Of a stretch of DNA of 45,118 nucleotides, positions 15,178 through 22,456 are shown in pieces. The notes beneath the pieces were generated by a model that was not told the origin of the DNA, ran no database searches, and saw nothing but the letters and a program-made list of their open reading frames with translations. Every line of letters starts with the position of its first letter. Position 1 is the first letter of the stretch. Position numbers and translations under genes: made by a program. Source of the DNA: CAZUVM01 sp964623885 (GTDB taxonomy: Bacteria; Verrucomicrobiota; Verrucomicrobiia; Limisphaerales; UBA8199). The DNA is taken from the NCBI GenBank assembly GCA_964623885.1, contig CAZUVM010000088.1, positions 1 to 45,118 on the forward strand, given 5' to 3'.

Positions 15178-16424
15178 CCCTTGGCCAGGATTGTCGACGA
15201 CGCCACCCTTTCAGGCTCTAGTAACCCGGCAATGGCCTTGGCAGCCCGTCGGCTGGCCCCGGACTCACCCAAGGTCGCGACGATTTCAGCCACGCGCGCC
15301 CTCGTTCGTCGTCGCCGTGACTCATCGCGCAGCAGCTCCAGAGCTGCGCCAGCGATGTTTTCTGCCGTGGCTGCGTCCTGAATGAATTCCGGGAATACTT
15401 CTTCATTCCCCATTATATTTGGCATGGCAACATATTTCACCTTCGCAACTCTCTTGGCGATTTGGTAGTTGCTCCAGGACGTTTTATAAATCGCTACGGT
15501 CGGCACTCCTAAAAAAGCGCATTCCATGGTAACAGTTCCCGTCGAGGCGACGGCAACATCGGCCGTCTGCAAAGCCTCGGCCAGGCGGCCGGTCTGGATC
15601 TCAAGGTCGCTTGGGCGCCTGAAAGTCTCTGCCAGCGCGACCAGCTTTTCGTTCGGCAGAACCATTCGGATCTGAAGTCCCGGGATCTCACGTCGGACCA
15701 GCTCGACCGCCCCCAGCATTACGGGCAAATGGTGTCGCAGCTCGGCCGTCCGGCTGCCCGGCAAAAGCAGCAGCCTGGGCGTAGGTCGTGGCTCGAACGT
15801 GCCTGCCGTCGCGGACTTGCGGATGTCATAACGATCTAACAATGGATGCCCTACAAATTCGACCCGCAGTTTCGGCACTCGTTTCGCGTACCACTCTTTC
15901 TCGAATGGAAACAGGCTCAAGACCAGGTCATAGTCCTCAGCCACTTGATATGCGCGCCATTCGCGCGAGGCCCACACCTGCGGTGAGACATATTGAATTA
16001 TCTTAGGATCCCAATCATGAAACCAGTCGCGGCGACTTCGAACGTATTTGCGAATGAGATGCGCCAGGCGGCTGTTGAAACCGGAGAAATCAACACAGAC
16101 GACGGCATCCGGCTCGCGCTCGACCGCCAGATGATAAAGCTGGTGCAGCAAGCGACGGAATTTGAACAGGTTTTTGATGACGTCGGACAGGCCAAGCACC
16201 GCATGCTCGGTCATGTCGAAAGCGAGCTGCACTCCGGCCGCGGCCATTCGGGGACCGCCTGCGCCGAAAAACCGCGGCTCGAGGCTGGTATAGAGCGGCT
16301 GATAATCGTTTGTAGGCAAACCTTCTATGCCGGCGATCTCTTCACGCAAAGCCTGAACCAGTTCGGCCCCCAGCAGATCCCCGCTGGCCTCGCCAGCAAT
16401 TAACATAAAACTCTTCGGCCTCAT
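15174..16424 (-). CDS. lpxB: Lipid-A-disaccharide synthase
   Basis: A 416-residue GT-B glycosyltransferase that joins UDP-2,3-diacylglucosamine and lipid X to make the lipid A disaccharide, at the inner face of the inner membrane. Signatures: the N-terminal GEASGD (about 11-16), FFGAGGPRM, VLGLSDV, CVDFSGFN, YVSPQVWASREWR, LLPGSRTAELRHH, and VASTGTVTMECAFLGVPTV. There is an insert of about 15 residues after EEIAGI compared with typical LpxB. The gene follows a Gfo/Idh/MocA oxidoreductase with a 177-bp gap, and its stop overlaps that of the TIM-barrel gene. The presence of lpxB shows an outer membrane with lipopolysaccharide or a related lipid A. Confidence 0.94.
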   Translation of the reverse strand: MRPKSFMLIAGEASGDLLGAELVQALREEIAGIEGLPTNDYQPLYTSLEPRFFGAGGPRMAAAGVQLAFDMTEHAVLGLSDVIKNLFKFRRLLHQLYHLAVEREPDAVVCVDFSGFNSRLAHLIRKYVRSRRDWFHDWDPKIIQYVSPQVWASREWRAYQVAEDYDLVLSLFPFEKEWYAKRVPKLRVEFVGHPLLDRYDIRKSATAGTFEPRPTPRLLLLPGSRTAELRHHLPVMLGAVELVRREIPGLQIRMVLPNEKLVALAETFRRPSDLEIQTGRLAEALQTADVAVASTGTVTMECAFLGVPTVAIYKTSWSNYQIAKRVAKVKYVAMPNIMGNEEVFPEFIQDAATAENIAGAALELLRDESRRRRTRARVAEIVATLGESGASRRAAKAIAGLLEPERVASSTILAKG

Positions 16425-16498
16425 TGTAGTCTGGGGCGGGGACGGCTCGCCCCCGAGCGCGATTCCCCGGGATTCAACATGAAACTTTTCGATCTCAT
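16402..16498 (-). repeat. Possible short duplication of the lpxB start region
   Basis: The 23 bases from the lpxB start codon (16424 downwards) recur 74 bp upstream (16498 downwards) with 19 identities. All four differences are transitions. The upstream copy would read MRSKSFML against MRPKSFML, but runs into a stop in a different frame from lpxB. Chance similarity is possible. Confidence 0.3.
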
Positions 16499-16601
16499 CA
16501 ATGATTCAGGATCGGAACGCCCTGTTCCCGGTTGGATTTCGATCACCCGAGTCCTTTGGCACGTATTGCTTACACCCGCCAACTCCATTCGTAAAGGCCC
16601 C

Positions 16602-17636
16602 TCAGACCCGCAGCGCGTCCTTCCTGATTTGCGCCGTAATTTCCAAGGCCAAATCCAACGCGCGCTTGGCGGATTCGCCGCTGACCATTGGCGTGTGGTG
16701 GGTGCGGGCACATTCGATGAAATGTTGAAGCTCGAGTTTCAGCGGCTCCTCTTTGGCGATCGGCACAGGCTCGCGCACGATCTTCTTGCCGGCGAATTCA
16801 CTCACGATGGTCGAATCCTTGGTTCGCAACAGCTTTTTCAACAGCGAGCTCTCCGCTTCGTTATCGCGCGCAATCCGCAAGATGTACCCTTCCTGTGCCC
16901 GATAATCCAGGGAGATGTAACTCTTGGTTGCGCCGCTGCTAAAAACGCGAATCTTGCGCATGCGCTCCGGGCTGATGCGGCTGGCCGTCAGGTTGGCGAT
17001 GCACGTATTGCCGAAGCGCACTCGCGCGTTGGCGATATCTTCCGACTTGCTCAACACAGAAATTCCGACAGCGTCAACGCTCGTCACCGGCGCCTTCACA
17101 AACGCCAGCACCACATCCAGATCGTGAATCATCAAATCGAGGACCACGCCGATATCTGTGCTGCGGGATGGGTAAGGCGAAAGCCGGTGGGTCTCGATAA
17201 AGCGCGGTTCGGTGGCCACACTTTCCAGGTATTTGAGAACCGGATTGAACCGTTCGACGTGGCCAACCTGCAAAACACAATTGTTCTGTTGTGCTAACTG
17301 CACCAGTCGAGCAGCCTGTTCGGCCCCGTCCGTCATTGGCTTCTCCACCAGGACATGTTTGCCAGCTCGCAGCAGTGCCTCGGCCAATTCGAAGTGGGTG
17401 ATGGTAGGGGTGACGATGCTCAGCGCGTCGCTGGCCGCAGAAGCCTCGGCCGCTGAACTGAACGCCCGGACGCGGTATTTGTCGGCAAACTTCCGCGCGG
17501 TTTCTTTGACCACATCATAGATACCGACGAACTGGACCTGGCCTGCCGCCGCCAGGTCGGCATAGATCCGAATATGTTCTTTGCCCAGTGCGCCCGCGCC
17601 CAGTACCGCAACCCGCGGTTTGTTCGCCATAGTCAT
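16602..17636 (-). CDS. Gfo/Idh/MocA-family oxidoreductase, GnnA-like
   Basis: A cytoplasmic NAD-dependent oxidoreductase of about 344 residues, with Rossmann motif VAVLGAGALGKEH near the N-terminus, catalytic EKP at about 99-101, VGHVERFNP (125-133) and DLMIHDLDVV with the active-site histidine near 172. There is no Tat signal, unlike the other two family members in this window. It is the gene directly upstream of lpxB on the same strand. In some bacteria a member of this family, GnnA, oxidises UDP-GlcNAc at C3 so that GnnB can aminate it for amide-linked lipid A. The context and the HVERFNP motif fit that role, but no gnnB is in view, so the assignment is tentative. The start could be either of two close ATGs (17636 or 17630). 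Confidence 0.85.
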   Translation of the reverse strand: MTMANKPRVAVLGAGALGKEHIRIYADLAAAGQVQFVGIYDVVKETARKFADKYRVRAFSSAAEASAASDALSIVTPTITHFELAEALLRAGKHVLVEKPMTDGAEQAARLVQLAQQNNCVLQVGHVERFNPVLKYLESVATEPRFIETHRLSPYPSRSTDIGVVLDLMIHDLDVVLAFVKAPVTSVDAVGISVLSKSEDIANARVRFGNTCIANLTASRISPERMRKIRVFSSGATKSYISLDYRAQEGYILRIARDNEAESSLLKKLLRTKDSTIVSEFAGKKIVREPVPIAKEEPLKLELQHFIECARTHHTPMVSGESAKRALDLALEITAQIRKDALRV

Positions 17637-17674
17637 CACGCCCAGTGTGCCATTGATGCCAACGTGCTGACAAC

Positions 17675-17706
17675 TGTAACCCGCGGGCCCGGACGCCCAC
17701 CCTACA
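17675..17706 (-). repeat. REP-like hairpin with GTAG head
   Basis: Read on the minus strand this begins TGTAGGG and folds through GTGGGC/GCCCGC around a six-base loop, ending in TTACA, which can pair back to TGTA. It lies between the GnnA-like gene and plsY, which are divergent. It shares the GTAGGG head with elements at 28363 and 35428. Confidence 0.45.
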
Positions 17707-17780
17707 TGCGGATGCAGCTCGCATCAGTACCTGCAATTTTCCGCTTTCAACTTCAGACTTTTGACACCTAAAGTAGCCCA

Positions 17781-18443
17781 GTGCCGATTCTTGGTTACAT
17801 CCTGACCGCGTTCGGGGCCTATCTACTGGGCTCAATACCGACCGGGTTCATGCTGGCGCGAGCACGTGGCATTGATATCCGCAAAGTCGGCAGCGGAAAT
17901 ATCGGCGCGACTAACGTGTTCCGGATATTGGGAACCGTCGCCGGTGTGGGTGTGCTTCTGGTAGATGCTCTGAAAGGATGGTTGGCGGTTGTGGTCCTGG
18001 CGCCCGAAATTGGGCGATGGTTATACCCGGGTGCAGACCCGCTTGCGCGAGAGTGGTTTCGTGTCGTGGGGGGCATCTGTGCCATCCTGGGCCATAACTA
18101 CACCTGCTGGCTGAGGTTTAAAGGGGGTAAAGGTATCGCAACCTCCGCCGGCACGCTGTTGGCATTGGTGCCATGGTCGCTGCTGATTGCCTTTGTCGTC
18201 TGGTTGGTAATATTTGTCCTGACACGATATGTATCGCTTGCCTCAATCGCCGCTGCCTTCGTTCTTCCCTTTGCCACCTGGCTGACCGGCCAAAGCACTT
18301 TGTTAATCGTCCTGACCGCCGCAATGGCTTTGCTGGCAATCCATAAACACAAATCCAATATTCAGCGTCTGCTCAAAGGTACCGAACACAAAATCGGCGC
18401 CAGAAAAGGAACACCCAGCGAATCACCGAAACCCGCCGCATGA
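17781..18443 (+). CDS. plsY: Acyl phosphate:glycerol-3-phosphate acyltransferase
   Basis: A 220-residue polytopic inner-membrane enzyme that acylates glycerol-3-phosphate from acyl phosphate, the first step of phospholipid synthesis. The three conserved loops are visible: YLLGSIPTGF and the GSGNIGATNVFR motif (about 38-49), then GHNYTCWLRFKGGKGIATSAG (about 104-124), and AIHKHKSNIQRLLKGTEHKIG near the end. The start is GTG, with no better ATG in frame nearby. Its stop overlaps the gpsA start by ATGA, so the enzyme that makes its substrate is co-translated. Confidence 0.95.
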   Translation: MPILGYILTAFGAYLLGSIPTGFMLARARGIDIRKVGSGNIGATNVFRILGTVAGVGVLLVDALKGWLAVVVLAPEIGRWLYPGADPLAREWFRVVGGICAILGHNYTCWLRFKGGKGIATSAGTLLALVPWSLLIAFVVWLVIFVLTRYVSLASIAAAFVLPFATWLTGQSTLLIVLTAAMALLAIHKHKSNIQRLLKGTEHKIGARKGTPSESPKPAA

Positions 18444-19420
18444 ACGTTACCGTCTTAGGTGCGGGTGCGTGGGGCACTGCCCTGGCGCGCTTGCTGTATC
18501 AGGGACAAAACCACGTCACCATTTGGGGCCACATGCCCGAATGGCTGGAAGAGATTCGGCAGGTCGGCCGCAACGACCGTTTTTTGCCGGGCATTGAGCT
18601 TCCTCGCGAAATAGTGCTCGAGGCAAATCTTGCTCGCGCGAGCGTGAACGCGGAATGTGTGGTGGTGGCCGTGCCATCGCAGCCGTTTCGGGACGTCACG
18701 AATTCATTGAGTGATTTTACTGGAACGGTCGTGAGCGTGACCAAAGGAATCGAATACGACACTGGCCTCACGATGTGCGGGGTGCTTGCGGAAACTGCGC
18801 CACGATCGAAAACCGCGGCGTTGTCAGGCCCTAGTTTTGCTGTGGAAGTCGCCCGTGACATCCCGACCGCTACAGTTGCTGCGAGCCGCGATCCGCAAAC
18901 AGCGGCAACAGTGCAGGCGCTGTTCAGCCGCCCGGTGTTCCGTGTTTACACGGGGACGGACGTGCTGGGTGTAGAATTGGGGGGCGCCTTGAAAAACGTG
19001 ATTGCCATCGCTGCCGGCATCAGCGACGGCTTGGGTTTCGGTGACAACTCGAAGGCTGCGCTCGTCACGCGCGCCATCGTGGAAATGCGGCGACTCGGCA
19101 CTGCGTGTGGCGCACAGACCGACACCTTCACCGGCCTTAGCGGCCTCGGCGATCTAATGGTAACCTGCTTCTCAAAGCTGAGCCGAAACCGTGGGTTTGG
19201 CGAGCGCGTTGGCAAGGGAGAAAGGCCAACCAACGTTGCCGCCAGCATGCTCGCCGTGGCAGAGGGATACCCGACAGCTCGTTCGGCCTGGCAACTGGCC
19301 CGAAAACACAAGGTGACTACACCGGTGATCGACGAAGTCTATGCGATGCTTTACCAGAGCAAGAATGTGGCCCAGGCAGTCCGCGATTTAATGACGCGAG
19401 ATCTGAAGGCGGAGGATTAG
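18440..19420 (+). CDS. gpsA: Glycerol-3-phosphate dehydrogenase [NAD(P)+]
   Basis: A 326-residue cytoplasmic dehydrogenase reducing dihydroxyacetone phosphate to glycerol-3-phosphate. The nucleotide-binding GAGAWGTALA is at 7-16. The family segment VSVTKGIE is present, as are ALSGPSFAVEVA and the catalytic lysine region LGGALKNVIAIAAGISDGL, with GFGDNSKAALVTRAIVEM and GLSGLGDLMVTC after it. Length is standard. It is coupled to plsY by a 4-base overlap, forming a two-gene phosphatidate precursor operon. Confidence 0.96.
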   Translation: MNVTVLGAGAWGTALARLLYQGQNHVTIWGHMPEWLEEIRQVGRNDRFLPGIELPREIVLEANLARASVNAECVVVAVPSQPFRDVTNSLSDFTGTVVSVTKGIEYDTGLTMCGVLAETAPRSKTAALSGPSFAVEVARDIPTATVAASRDPQTAATVQALFSRPVFRVYTGTDVLGVELGGALKNVIAIAAGISDGLGFGDNSKAALVTRAIVEMRRLGTACGAQTDTFTGLSGLGDLMVTCFSKLSRNRGFGERVGKGERPTNVAASMLAVAEGYPTARSAWQLARKHKVTTPVIDEVYAMLYQSKNVAQAVRDLMTRDLKAED

Positions 19421-19433
19421 TCCAGCATTGGAT

Positions 19434-20045
19434 TTAGTTCAATCCCGCAGTCTTCCGGATCAATCCCAGCAAATCTTCATATTTTTCCACCGCTTTGAAT
19501 TGCGGAAACTGGTCTTTCACATTTTCGGGCGCTCGAAATAGAAACCCCGTGTGGGCCTCGCTCAGCATTGCGGTATCGTTGAACGAATCGCCGGCCGCAA
19601 TAACGTAATAATTGAGCAGCTTGAATGCGGCTACGGCGCGTTGCTTTTGCTCAGGAATGCGCAACTGATAGTCGACAACGCGATCGTCTTTGACCACCAA
19701 ACGGTGACAGAGCAGCGTGGGCAAGCCAAGTTGGCGTAGAAACGGCGAAGCGAATTGCTCGAACGTATCGGACAGGATGATGACCTGCATGAACGATCGC
19801 AACTCATCGAGGAACGCTTTGGCTCCAGGCAACGGCTGCAAGGCGCCTATCACGCCCCGAATATCCGACAGTTTTAAGCCGTGCGCGTCCAGTATTTTCA
19901 ACCGACTGCGCATCAGCTTGTCATAATCCGGCTCGTCTCGAGTGGTTCGCCGCAGTTCCGGTATGCCGGTTTCCTCCGCCACGGCTATCCAGATCTCCGG
20001 CGTCAATACCCCCTCCATATCTAACGTCACGATCGCTTGCTTCAC
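19434..20045 (-). CDS. thrH: ThrH-type phosphoserine phosphatase / homoserine phosphotransferase
   Basis: A 203-residue HAD-superfamily protein. Motif I appears as TLDMEGVLTPEIWI, with Glu in place of the second Asp usual for SerB, which is the ThrH signature. TRDEPDYDKLMRSR follows, then motif II IILSDTF and motif III AAGDSFNDTAML. ThrH of Pseudomonas has phosphoserine phosphatase activity and can transfer phosphate to homoserine. The gene is single, convergent with gpsA and divergent from purA. A role in serine or threonine synthesis is likely. Confidence 0.88.
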   Translation of the reverse strand: MKQAIVTLDMEGVLTPEIWIAVAEETGIPELRRTTRDEPDYDKLMRSRLKILDAHGLKLSDIRGVIGALQPLPGAKAFLDELRSFMQVIILSDTFEQFASPFLRQLGLPTLLCHRLVVKDDRVVDYQLRIPEQKQRAVAAFKLLNYYVIAAGDSFNDTAMLSEAHTGFLFRAPENVKDQFPQFKAVEKYEDLLGLIRKTAGLN

Positions 20046-20263
20046 GCCGAGAGCTTTTCAGAAGCCTCGCGGCGTGTCCAGTTGCTTACAATCCCATTGA
20101 CACTCGCTCGACAGGTTCTTAGGTTCTGCGCGCAACGGTGGAAAACCTTGCCCTCGAGCCAAAGCGCCGCCGAGGTTGCGCCTGCTAAAGCAGGCAGCTT
20201 CAAGCGGCAACGTCCAGCGAGCATACGCGTGTTGCCTCGCACTTGAGGGCTTTTGTTGAATTT

Positions 20264-21532
20264 ATGGCCAATACAATCCTGGTGGGCGCTCAATGGGGTG
20301 ATGAAGGCAAAGGCAAGATCATCGATGTCCTGACGGAAAAGGCAGACGTCGTTGTCCGCACGCAAGGCGGCAATAACGCCGGCCACACGGTTCATATCAA
20401 AGGCCAAAAGTATATCCTGCACCTGGTCCCGTCCGGCATCCTGCGAAAAAAGAAAGTCTGTGTCATTGGCAACGGTGTCGTGGTCGATCCGGTCAGCCTC
20501 GTTGACGAAATAGAAGGCCTTCGCAAGCTTGGAATCAAAATCGAAAAAAACTTGTTCCTGAGCGAAACCGCCCACGTGGTCTTTCCCTACCACCGCGAAC
20601 TGGACTCCCAGCGCGAGACGCTGAAAGGAAAAAACAAAATCGGAACGACCAAGCGCGGTATCGGCCCCGCTTATGGCGACAAAGCCGCCCGAACCGGTTT
20701 GCGCGTCATCGATCTAATCAACCCTGAGCGCTTTCGCCAGCAACTCGAATTCAAAATCAATGAGAATAACGAAATCCTAAAAGCTTTCGGCGCTGAACCG
20801 CTTTCCTTCAAGGAAGTTCATGCCAAGTATCGCAATGCCGGGGATTACCTTCGTCCTTTTGTCACCAACACCGTCGTGCTGTTGCATGAGGCGGTCCGGC
20901 GGGGCGACGATATTTTGTTCGAAGGCGCTCAGGGAACTTTCCTGGACATCGATCACGGCACGTATCCCTTCGTTACCTCATCGAACACAACTGCGGGTGG
21001 TGCCTGCACTGGCTCGGGTATTCCACCGCATCGGATGGACCGCGTGGTCGGCGTGATGAAGGCTTACACGACGCGCGTGGGTGAAGGTCCACTGCCGACG
21101 GAGAACGCCGAGATTGCGGATATGCTCCACGCGATGGGGCGCGAGTTCGGGGCCACCACAGGCCGGCCGCGGCGCTGCGGCTGGTTTGATTCGGTCGCCA
21201 CTCGCCACGCCTGCATGGTGAATGGGATCGATGACCTGGCAGTGACTAATATCGACGGCTTGGATTCGGTCGAGACCATCCGCGTATGCGTGGCTTATCG
21301 CGACGGCAAGAAGCGTTATGATTACATCCCTAACGACATTGAAGCGCTCTCCCGTTGCGCGCCGGTCTATGCGGAGTTTCCTGGCTGGCGCACTCCCACG
21401 CACCAGGCTCGAACCTGGAAAGATTTGCCGGCCAAAACTCGCACTTACCTCAAGGCGCTGGCGGAACTGACGGGTGCCCGATTGGCGATTGCTTCGGTTG
21501 GCCCTGGGCGCGAGCAGACTATTTTCGTTTGA
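20264..21532 (+). CDS. purA: Adenylosuccinate synthetase
   Basis: A 422-residue enzyme making adenylosuccinate from IMP, aspartate and GTP in AMP synthesis. It has the P-loop-like GAQWGDEGKGKIID near the N-terminus, GGNNAGHTV, KIGTTKRGIGPAYGDKAAR, EGAQGTFLDIDHGTYPFVTS and the C-terminal GPGREQTIFV. The ATG at 20264 is chosen because it gives the family N-terminus MANTILVG; a TTG at 20243 would add seven residues. Its stop overlaps a TTG start of the next gene. The 218-bp upstream region shared with thrH holds a short perfect hairpin at 20180-20195 but no riboswitch that I recognise. Confidence 0.96.
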   Translation: MANTILVGAQWGDEGKGKIIDVLTEKADVVVRTQGGNNAGHTVHIKGQKYILHLVPSGILRKKKVCVIGNGVVVDPVSLVDEIEGLRKLGIKIEKNLFLSETAHVVFPYHRELDSQRETLKGKNKIGTTKRGIGPAYGDKAARTGLRVIDLINPERFRQQLEFKINENNEILKAFGAEPLSFKEVHAKYRNAGDYLRPFVTNTVVLLHEAVRRGDDILFEGAQGTFLDIDHGTYPFVTSSNTTAGGACTGSGIPPHRMDRVVGVMKAYTTRVGEGPLPTENAEIADMLHAMGREFGATTGRPRRCGWFDSVATRHACMVNGIDDLAVTNIDGLDSVETIRVCVAYRDGKKRYDYIPNDIEALSRCAPVYAEFPGWRTPTHQARTWKDLPAKTRTYLKALAELTGARLAIASVGPGREQTIFV

Positions 21533-22374
21533 AGCGCGTCGCGAGCACTCGGCCGCTGGTGATTGCCCATCGCGGGTTCTGCCAGGCGGCTCCCGAAAAC
21601 ACATTGCCGTCCTTCTCGTTGGCCATAGCCGCGGGCGCAGACCTGGTCGAGTTCGATGTCCGCCAAAGCAAAGATCGCGAGTGGATTGTCATTCATGACG
21701 CCAAACTCGACCGCACTACAGACGCTCTTAAACGTTGGCGCGCACGACGTATTCCGGTTGCCAGCAAATCTGCCGCGGAAATACAAAGCCTTGATGCCGG
21801 TAGTTGGTTCGATCCAAAATTTGCCGGCATTAGAGTGCCGACACTGGCTGAAACACTTGCCGAACTGCCAAAGGGGACGCTTGCGCTAATCGAGCAAAAA
21901 GGCGGGCATGGCCCTGATCTTATCAAATTCCTTCAACATCACTCGTTGAGGAACCGTGTCATTGTGCAATCGTTTGATTGGGAATTTGTACGCCTGTTTC
22001 ACGAAAGGGACCATCACCAGGTCCTCGCCGCGCTTGGGCCTGGACGCCGCTTGCCGGGTGGCAAACGGCCTTTGGGCATCTCGCGTAAACTCAACCGCGC
22101 CTGGCTGAACCAGGCGCATAAAACCGGCGCGAAGATTATTGTTTGGTCGCGGAAAGTTACCAAGGGCGCCGTTCGCCTCGCCCATCAACGCGGCCTTAAA
22201 GTCTGGGTTTATACTGTCAATGACGTGCGCCTTGCGCGCCGTCTTTTGCGCGCCGGTGTCGACGGTTTAATCACCGATAATCCACAGCTCATCCGGCAGG
22301 TTCAGCTCGAAGGCATTCCGGGTCCGCCACGATTCATGCGCATATTTGCGAGGAACCGTCGCAGCTCGTCCTGA
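21529..22374 (+). CDS. Glycerophosphodiester phosphodiesterase
   Basis: A 281-residue GDPD-family TIM barrel that hydrolyses glycerophosphodiesters to glycerol-3-phosphate and an alcohol. The family motifs are clear: LVIAHRGFCQAAPENTLPSF, LVEFDVRQSKD, and IVIHDAKLDRTTD with its HD pair. KVWVYTVNDVRLARRLLRAG and GVDGLITDNP close the domain. No signal peptide is present, so it should be cytoplasmic. The TTG at 21529 overlaps the purA stop (TTGA) and is preferred as a coupled start; a GTG at 21559 lies right before the first motif and is possible. The end is basic (RRSSS). Confidence 0.88.
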   Translation: MKRVASTRPLVIAHRGFCQAAPENTLPSFSLAIAAGADLVEFDVRQSKDREWIVIHDAKLDRTTDALKRWRARRIPVASKSAAEIQSLDAGSWFDPKFAGIRVPTLAETLAELPKGTLALIEQKGGHGPDLIKFLQHHSLRNRVIVQSFDWEFVRLFHERDHHQVLAALGPGRRLPGGKRPLGISRKLNRAWLNQAHKTGAKIIVWSRKVTKGAVRLAHQRGLKVWVYTVNDVRLARRLLRAGVDGLITDNPQLIRQVQLEGIPGPPRFMRIFARNRRSSS

Positions 22375-22456
22375 TGAAGGCAGACGCTTGAGACATCTCT
22401 GCTCGGTTCCTCGAGGATTTGACGAGAGGAACCCGGTGCGCCAGAATTATCGCACG

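Noticed and set aside
16557..16574. TGGCAC...TTGC resembling a sigma-54 promoter
   Set aside because: The distance between the GG and GC elements is 8 instead of 10 bases, and the site lies inside the 3' flank of the GnnA-like gene pointing at no gene start.
20180..20195. GCCTGCT-AA-AGCAGGC hairpin between thrH and purA
   Set aside because: Considered as riboswitch or REP. The loop is two bases, there is no GTAG head and no purine riboswitch core, so only its existence is noted.
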